A DNA stretch of 64,000 nt from contig JAUCBN010000047.1 in the NCBI GenBank assembly GCA_035048815.1, positions 11,746,001 to 11,810,000 of the forward strand, written 5' to 3'. The position numbers were made by a program, and so were the translations under genes. Origin of the DNA: Abelmoschus esculentus (lineage: Eukaryota > Streptophyta > Magnoliopsida > Malvales > Malvaceae). Of the stretch, positions 57,533 to 64,000 are shown in pieces (position 1 is the first letter of the stretch; each line of letters begins with the position of its first letter). Under the pieces are notes generated by a model, which worked only from the letters and a program-made list of their open reading frames with translations, searched no databases and had not been told where the DNA came from.

Positions 57533-59203
57533 TCAACTTTCAGAGCTATAGGATGTCTCTCCTGCTGAAGAGCTATCTCTTTGAAGACGTTTCATCTCCT
57601 CATAAGCCCATTCAAGACCAGGGCAGTAATGGAGTGGCGGATTAAATCTGCAATCGTTAATGTCATCTGGCAAAAATGCCCCATTCTCCACTAGGTACTT
57701 CACAGCTTCTTTCTTTCTTTCTTTAGCTGCTGTGTGAAGTGGTGTCCCTGAGATTCCAAACCGAAACAAGGGTTGATGAAATCAGTATCCTTTCTTACAT
57801 CTAGGTGCATGTTTTAAATTTTTGTAATATCAAGTCCAGAATTTCATTCACCAACCATTAATGCTACGTACACTGCTAGTATATGCTGAACAAAATACAC
57901 TAAACAAATCATCATTAAGTATAACTATGTAGTATATGCTGACCAAAATACACTAAACAAATCATCATTAATTAGCATCACTGTCCAAATTGATTTCTAT
58001 CATAAAAATCTAACGTGCAGCTAGACGTTTGAATTTCTTTCAAGCACTTTTATCAGAAATATATCACAGTTTATAACAAAGAGAGTTGATTTGGGCTTTA
58101 GTGGTGTCCAAGCTTGTACTAAAAACAGTAATGAAGGTATTGGGTTTTTGTGTATGTGTGTGTGCACATGGTTGATGAGGAATTTGGATATGAGTAGTTA
58201 CTATTCATTACAATGTTTAATTGGCTCATAAGGTATGTCAGTTTGGTGAGCATGAAAGCCTAAATTGATTCTTTGAAGAAGAAGAAATGCAGCTGATTTA
58301 AGTTGTGAAATATAATCAAATTAGCACAGTATAAACACAAATCTTAGATGGTAACACGACCCAAATTAGCTTGTAGTTTTAGAATTTATGTACTAATTAT
58401 GTCATAAGTTATCATCAACAAAAACTTTTAAATTTTGGCATATAGTACACTAAAGTTAGAATACGAAAACATGAGATTAAGAAACTTACAACCACAAGCC
58501 CCCTTAGTTCTTGCATCAATATTGGCACCACGTTCAAGCAGCTCATCCATAACTTCGAGGTGGCCACCCTCAGCAGCAAGATGGAGTGGGGTGATACCTT
58601 GGGATTTTGGGCCCCACGCAGCCACATTTACATCCATCCCTTCATTGAGAAGCTGCTTGACCTGTTACAAGGAACCTTAGATCAGCATTCCATTTCCAAG
58701 GGCAAGGCAAGTTAGGAAAGTTATCGCAGCAAACTGACTTTTGTTAGACCCAAATGTTAGACGCAAATGATGAAAGTTAACATGTTCAGTTCCCTTGGGA
58801 GATGGATCTAAAAATAATTAGCTAGTTGAGATCAAGTAAATCAGTTGATGGCAAGTACAACATTTAAAACTCAGGTAAAATGGAAATCTCAGATAAAAGC
58901 AAAAATGGAAGAGTAATAAACCAAAGCACATATGTCCAACTACTATCGGTATAAAATACAAGCCATAATCCCAAACGAATTCTCTTTTCTGTAAAATCTG
59001 ACAGGGGATTTCAAGTATTACCACTAAAGGTAGATAGAATTCGAGCACTACCCTTGATTTCAAAGAAAGAAATATACCTTATCAATGTCACCTTTTCGGG
59101 CTCCGATGTGAAGCAACGTCCAGCCTCTATCATCCCGATCAACCCCACACCTAAACGAGCGTCTTCTTGACAAACTTCTCCGCAAAGACAGCCCTTGAGT
59201 CAT
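57533..59203 (-). CDS. PIA: ankyrin-repeat protein of the PIA1/PIA2 type, 3 exons, 170 aa
   Basis: The family is named for phytochrome-interacting ankyrin proteins, which are small soluble modulators of light responses. Minus-strand exons are 59203-59078, 58661-58490 and 57747-57533 (513 bp, all phases compatible; Trp of GWTPLH is split across the second intron). The basic N-terminus (LRRSLSRRRSFRCGVDRDD) is followed by three to four ankyrin repeats: GWTLLHIGARKGD, GITPLHLAAEGGHLEVMDEL, then TPLHTAAKERKKEAVKYLVE. The family tail is FNPPLHYCPGLEWAYEEMKR with an acidic Ser-rich end. Length matches the family. Start chosen as the first ATG before the basic motif. It is head-to-head with the ClpP3 gene, 1.3 kb apart. 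Confidence 0.92.
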
Positions 59204-60538
59204 ATTCTTCAACTCAACAATAAAAACCAACCAATATCGTTGCAGATATATGTAATTTTTATTTCCTTCACCCAGAAAATAAAGAAATAGAACCCCAGAT
59301 CAAGATTGATTGCTTAGGTGAATAATTACATGATATTGGAGTAAAAAGATGAAACTTCAAAAAGGTTGAGATCTTTTTTTTTTCTTGAAAAAACACACAA
59401 TTTTCAAAGCTGAATACGATAACGAGAGGAATTACATTCCAGTTATGGAAAAGAGAGGAATTAACGAGAAGCGGGGGAATGATTAGCGATGCAATAAGGA
59501 GCAAAGGGATTCAAACCAGGACCAAAGACACGAGGGTTTTGAGTGCAAGTCATAAACGGAGAAGACAATACAAACATAATTGATGAAATTGGTTGAAAAT
59601 TTAAAGAAAAACCAGAGGAATTGAACAAATCATAGATCGATTATTAGTGAGGGAACATTGATCTCTGAAATCTGGAAGGAAGAGACGTATGAAAAAGAAA
59701 ACCCTAAATCAGAGACGAAACAGGAGAGGAAACCTAATACAATTCAGAAGTTTATAGATTCAACATATATATTATGCCATTTGCCATTTTTAGTTTATCT
59801 TCGTAATGGGCTTAAGGCCCAACTGCTCTAACAACCCATCCATGCCTAGCCCACAATAACAGAATCTTTTCCTTTTTAAAAAAATTTCAGTACAGTTAAT
59901 ATATATTTTTGGTTATCTGAATTTGGTTTCTAGATTTAATTAATTAAATTTTAAGTCCAATTATACATTTGAATTTGGTTTTAAAGTTTAATTTGGTATT
60001 TAAATTCTTTTTGTTTTAATTATAAATTTAAAATTCTTTTTAGTTTCTAATAAATACCTTAAAATTAGTGACAGATTCATGATTTTTTATGGTGGTTATA
60101 AATCAAAATATTTTTTTAAGGTGAACATAAATCATATAAAAATTATATTTTAAAAAGTCATAAAAATGGTTAATTCTTAAAAATTAAAAAATTAAATTAA
60201 ATGTGTGAAATTAAAAAAATCAGGATGGACATAAGCACGAAACTTAAGACAAAAGAAAAGAAATATTTGTGTTAAATTGTATCATATTGAAGGCAAATGT
60301 AGTTAAAATAGGAGCAATTTAAATTTTTAGTGATTAAATTGAAAAATAAATAAATTTTAGTTGCTAAAGTAAGAATATAAAGACTGTTTAGTGATGAACG
60401 TTGTAATTTACCCTAATAATATGGTATGGTATTTACGTTAAATCTTATCAATTCGAAGGGCGAAAGGGTTGTCGGCTTGAGTCGGAGTTGCTTATCTCTG
60501 TGACCGGGAACTGAGTCTCAACACACACCACAATCGCC
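59204..60538. other. divergent intergenic region between the PIA and ClpP3 genes
   Basis: 59204 to about 59760 is less AT-rich and probably holds the PIA 5' UTR and promoter (aaccctaaa telomere-box-like word at 59700). 59880-60400 is AT-rich and featureless. 60440-60538 (gggcgaaagggttgtcggct, tctctgtgaccgggaactga) is probably the ClpP3 leader. The region could serve as a shared promoter, but no regulatory site was confirmed. Confidence 0.4.
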
Positions 60539-63003
60539 ATGGATTTAATCTCACTCTCATCGGCTCTAAACCCTCCTTTCTCCCACCTTCAAATCAAACA
60601 TAAACCCTCGCTTTCTTCCCCCAACCAAAGCCATTCCTTTCTCAGACTCACACCCACGCTCGTTTCCTCGTATCTCAAACTGAAAGCCACCGCTAACAGA
60701 CTCAATCCCTCATACCCCCAGACCTCCCCCATCGCTAACAGACTCAAATACTCATCCCCTCAGACCCCTTCAACCGCCATGCGAGGGGCTGAGTCCGACG
60801 CTATGGGGTTGTTGCTGAGGGAGGGAATTGTTTTCCTTGGAAACAACATTGATGATTTTGTGGCCGATGCTATCATTAGCCAGTTGCTGCTTTTGGACGC
60901 TCAGGATCCTACTAAAGATATCAGACTCTTCATTAATTCCCCTGGTGGTTCTTTGAGGTATGCCCCCTCCCCCTTTTTCAAGGTTTTTGTTGTTATTCTT
61001 CTTCTGCTCTTTTAACCCTAGACTTAGATTCGATTATTCTGGTTTTCAATTCTTCTCTTTTGAGGTAGCGAGAAGAAAACATTATTGCTACAATTTCTGT
61101 TCTATTCCTTTTTTATTGGGAAAGAAAGAAATTTTTAATAGATATCTGGGAAATACATATCCGATGAGGTATTTCATCAATGGGTATTTTCTTTAATTAA
61201 AAAGGGTGTCATAAATTGAAGTTTTTCTTCTTTGAATGATGTGGTCTTGTGCAATGGTAAATTCTTGAACTGACAATTTAGGACCTTGATATGCACTTAT
61301 CAAGCTGAATAATGTCCTGTTTATTTGCTTCAGCTAGTATTTCATTATTGGCTAGGATTTTGGAAACAGTATGGCTATTTTATTTGATTGGGGGGGGGGG
61401 GGGGGGTATTCTACTTGGATATGGATTACCAATTTTTTAGCAGGGCATTTCTTATTGAAGGAGCCTGGTAGAAATGATTTCGAAGGTCTATCTTGTTTGT
61501 ATACCCCCAATTTAATATAGGAGCACCTATACAGTACTTGTAGACCGCTTAGTTTGTAGCCTAAAATGGATATGGCTGAGCCTATGATATAAAAGTCCTG
61601 CAATCCAAAATACAACTCTTAGTTTGTAGCTTCAACTTGTGGGTGGAAATTGTATTGCTTCATCCAAGCATAAAGAACCCTGCTGCATCACTAGATTAGC
61701 TAGCATGTATGATGGTTCATAATCTTATTGTCCATTTGGTTGTGTATTTATTCTTTATTTCATCTGATGATCAAGCTCAAGTTTTGTACTACCCTTTAAA
61801 AAGTGCAAATTATACCCCAATAGATGCTTTCCAAAGAGACAGCTGACCATTTCCTTGTGTTTTTCTAAACCGCCCTTTTCTTGGGAAGACAACCCTGGTC
61901 ATTGGTTTGTGCAATCTTCAGGTATTCTAAGGTTGTTGTATGGTCAGTGGGAATTGTGCATATTCTTGAAACTTTAGGAGTATAGAGCAGTTTGCACTTA
62001 AAGGCAGCTTAGGTCGTCAATTTAGGCTAGAAAACATGTCTGTATTCTTACATATTGTATTTCCATCAAGGCTTGAGTTGAAGCTTTTGTAAGGGAACCA
62101 TTTTACTTGATGGGGAAGGAATTTGAAGATCTTCATGGGGAACGGTTCTTCGTAATTTTTTAATGTACTTACAGAATTACGATACACTTTGCAAAATATA
62201 TGAAGACTATAATTTGCTAGTGAACTTGATAAATTTCCATTTGCTTCCCTTTCCACCCAACTAAATAAGACTGCTTGCACAACCGTTCTTTGATTTTATC
62301 TTTGTCCAATCAAAATAAGGGTAATTTACTCTCTTTTTTTCCCTTTCTATTTTTTAAGACTTCTTTGTTCTCCTTCATGTTGATTACCTTCAAAAGAATA
62401 TAAACTTTCCTGCTATGCTTCCATTTTAACATTTTATTGTCTTCTATTTGATTTCTGATCGTATCACCTTTGTCTATCCTTTCCTTTTGCTGATTTTCTG
62501 TTTTTGCTATTTGTACCAGTGCTACAATGGCTATATATGATGTAGTGCAGCTTGTTCGGGCTGATGTTTCCACGGTTGCAATTGGCATCGCAGCATCAAC
62601 TGCTTCTATTATCCTGGGTGGTGGCACCAAAGGCAAGCGCCTTGCAATGCCAAACACACGGATAATGATTCATCAACCTCTAGGAGGTGCTAGTGGACAA
62701 GTTATAGACGTAGAAATCCAAGCACGGGAAATTATGCATAACAAGAACAATGTGACTAGGATAATTTCGAGTTTTACTGGTCGTTCGTTTGAACAAGTAC
62801 TGAAAGATATTGATAGGGATCGGTATATGTCTCCAATGGAAGCAGTTGAATATGGAATAATAGATGGAGTCATCGACGGGGATATGATCATTCCATTGGA
62901 ACCAGTGCCTGAAAGAGTGAAGCCAAGATTAAACTACGAGGAAATTAATAAAGATCCAAAGAAATTCTTGACCCCTGATATTCCAGACGACGAAATATAC
63001 TAG
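60539..63003 (+). CDS. CLPP3: plastid Clp protease proteolytic subunit ClpP3, 2 exons, 300 aa
   Basis: Nuclear-encoded serine-protease subunit of the chloroplast Clp core, which degrades unfolded or tagged stromal proteins. Exons 60539-60957 and 62520-63003 join across a codon (TTG AG|T) over a 1.56-kb intron. Residues 1 to about 80 are a Ser/Pro/Asn-rich transit peptide. The core starts AMGLLLREGIVFLGNNIDD. Catalytic triad: Ser166 (GIAAST), His191 (MIHQP) and Asp240 (DRDRYM), with 25- and 49-residue spacings as in bacterial ClpP. The C-terminal extension (EPVPERVKPRLNYEEI.. ending PDIPDDEIY) is characteristic of ClpP3. The start ATG is the first in the leader and is followed by a typical transit sequence. 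Normal length; no damage seen. Confidence 0.96.
61390..61406 (+). repeat. poly-G run of 17 in the ClpP3 intron
   Basis: Seventeen consecutive G residues in an AT-rich intron. Unusual for this window; could form G-quadruplex structure or be a length-variable (and sequencing-error-prone) homopolymer. Confidence 0.9.
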
Positions 63004-64000
63004 GCCGGGTCGGGGGCATGCGATGCAAGAAGTGTAATGTTTTAATGGGACTTGTTTTTCATTTGTTTTTGTTAAGTGGAACTTTGTATTGCATTGCATA
63101 AAGTGGGAACGTGGTTTTGGCCCCAGCAAAATAGATTATTGTGTGTTTAGAGACAATTTGACAATCGTTAAAACAGTGAATGGAATGGAGAAGCAGACAT
63201 TTGGTCCATTCACTCCTCATCAGGGATCTCATACACGTAATTGACCTGATTTAAGCTCGAACTCAAAAAAGATAAAAAATAAAATTTTTAATAATGCTCA
63301 ATTATTTCTTTTTAGAAATTTATTTGATTTTTATTTGTTAAGAAAATTGTTTGTTAAGCTTATCAAAAAATTTATTTTGTTTTTAATATATATAAAATTT
63401 AATAATATTATATCAAACTTAATATAAATTAATAAAACTAAAAAATTCAATAAAGTATTTCTATCGATTTTAAAATCAAGTTAGATTTTATTTGATTCAA
63501 TTGTTAATATTTCGAAGAAGAGTCAATTTAAGTCGAGTATCGATGGAGTCAAAGTGAACCAGATACAAACTCAATTAACACTCCTAGACAAATCTCTTTT
63601 ATACATGCACACCCTCGTATGCCAATCGTACAATTGGGGTCTATAACATAATGGGCTGGTTCTGTGAAGAGCTGCTCGACTGCCTCAAGTTTTTTATCCT
63701 AAAATACCCTAAGGTGATTTAGGCCTTTGGATTTCATTCTTTTTCTACTTTTGAACTATATATTTAGCAACTTCCACGTACTCATATTGCTTATTGTTTG
63801 CTCAGTTTTGCTACATTTCCATGTTAAAAATGGAGTTAAGCTCAGTGATCCTATAGATATGTGCAACTCACTGAAGTCTGTATCCCCTTAGATTCTTGAA
63901 TCTGAAGTCATGTTATCTGGGAATCTCACTCAGTACATAACAATTGGCTCGTCTGTTTCTGACCTTGAATTATAGATTATATGTATTGATGCTTGCCTTT
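63004..64000. other. 3' UTR of ClpP3 and spacer with hAT-like fragment
   Basis: 63004 to about 63170 is probably the 3' UTR. 63240-63587 has aagctcgaact at the left and aattaacactcctag at the right with gtcgagtatcgatgg words, like a damaged relative of the 54126 hAT element. Its target duplication is not found. 63600-64000 shows no supported gene. Confidence 0.4.

Overview
This is a nuclear genome window from a dicotyledonous plant. The evidence is AT-rich intergenic DNA, short exons with GT-AG introns, plant-specific gene families (a PITAIRE-type CDKC kinase, plastid ClpP3, a phytochrome-interacting ankyrin protein, a plant pectin acetylesterase), Ty1/copia and MULE elements, many small hAT-type elements and TTTAGGG-like words. 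No bacterial-style operons, CRISPR arrays or rRNA genes were seen.

Layout. 1-9.1 kb: telomere-like words, nested palindromic MITEs, a complete minus-strand copia element (1525-6875) with a 5-bp target duplication, and a hAT-type element. 9.3-11.6 kb: an 11-coding-exon pectin acetylesterase gene (minus) with one GC-AG intron. 12-20.4 kb: gene-poor spacer with three hAT-type elements and a membrane-protein-like gene fragment. 20.5-24.1 kb: a CDKC kinase gene (plus) with a frameshift in its Gly-rich tail. 25.7-26.1 kb: a small conserved gene (minus). 27.8-31.4 kb: a plastid-targeted PotD-like binding-protein gene (minus).

32.4-54.9 kb is a repeat-dominated block. Two related modules (about 33.9-41.3 kb and 45.3-54.9 kb) each carry a common head, several copies of a degenerate multi-exon unit with preserved splice sites, and a decayed MULE transposase. 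Both transposase copies are interrupted at the same codon region by the same roughly 480-bp LTR-like insert. A tiny two-exon 4F5/zinc-finger gene (42.3-44.3 kb, minus) lies between the modules.

55.1-56.3 kb: an F-box/LRR/FBD-type gene that has lost its F-box (minus). 57.5-59.2 kb: a PIA1/PIA2-type ankyrin gene (minus). 60.5-63.0 kb: a two-exon plastid ClpP3 gene (plus), head-to-head with the ankyrin gene.

The genes do unrelated housekeeping or regulatory work: cell-wall pectin de-acetylation, transcription-elongation kinase activity, plastid proteolysis, a putative plastid solute-binding protein, and light-signalling or stress ankyrin function. They do not form a pathway. The least explained part is the 33.9-54.9 kb repeat module, whose repeated unit I could not assign to a family.
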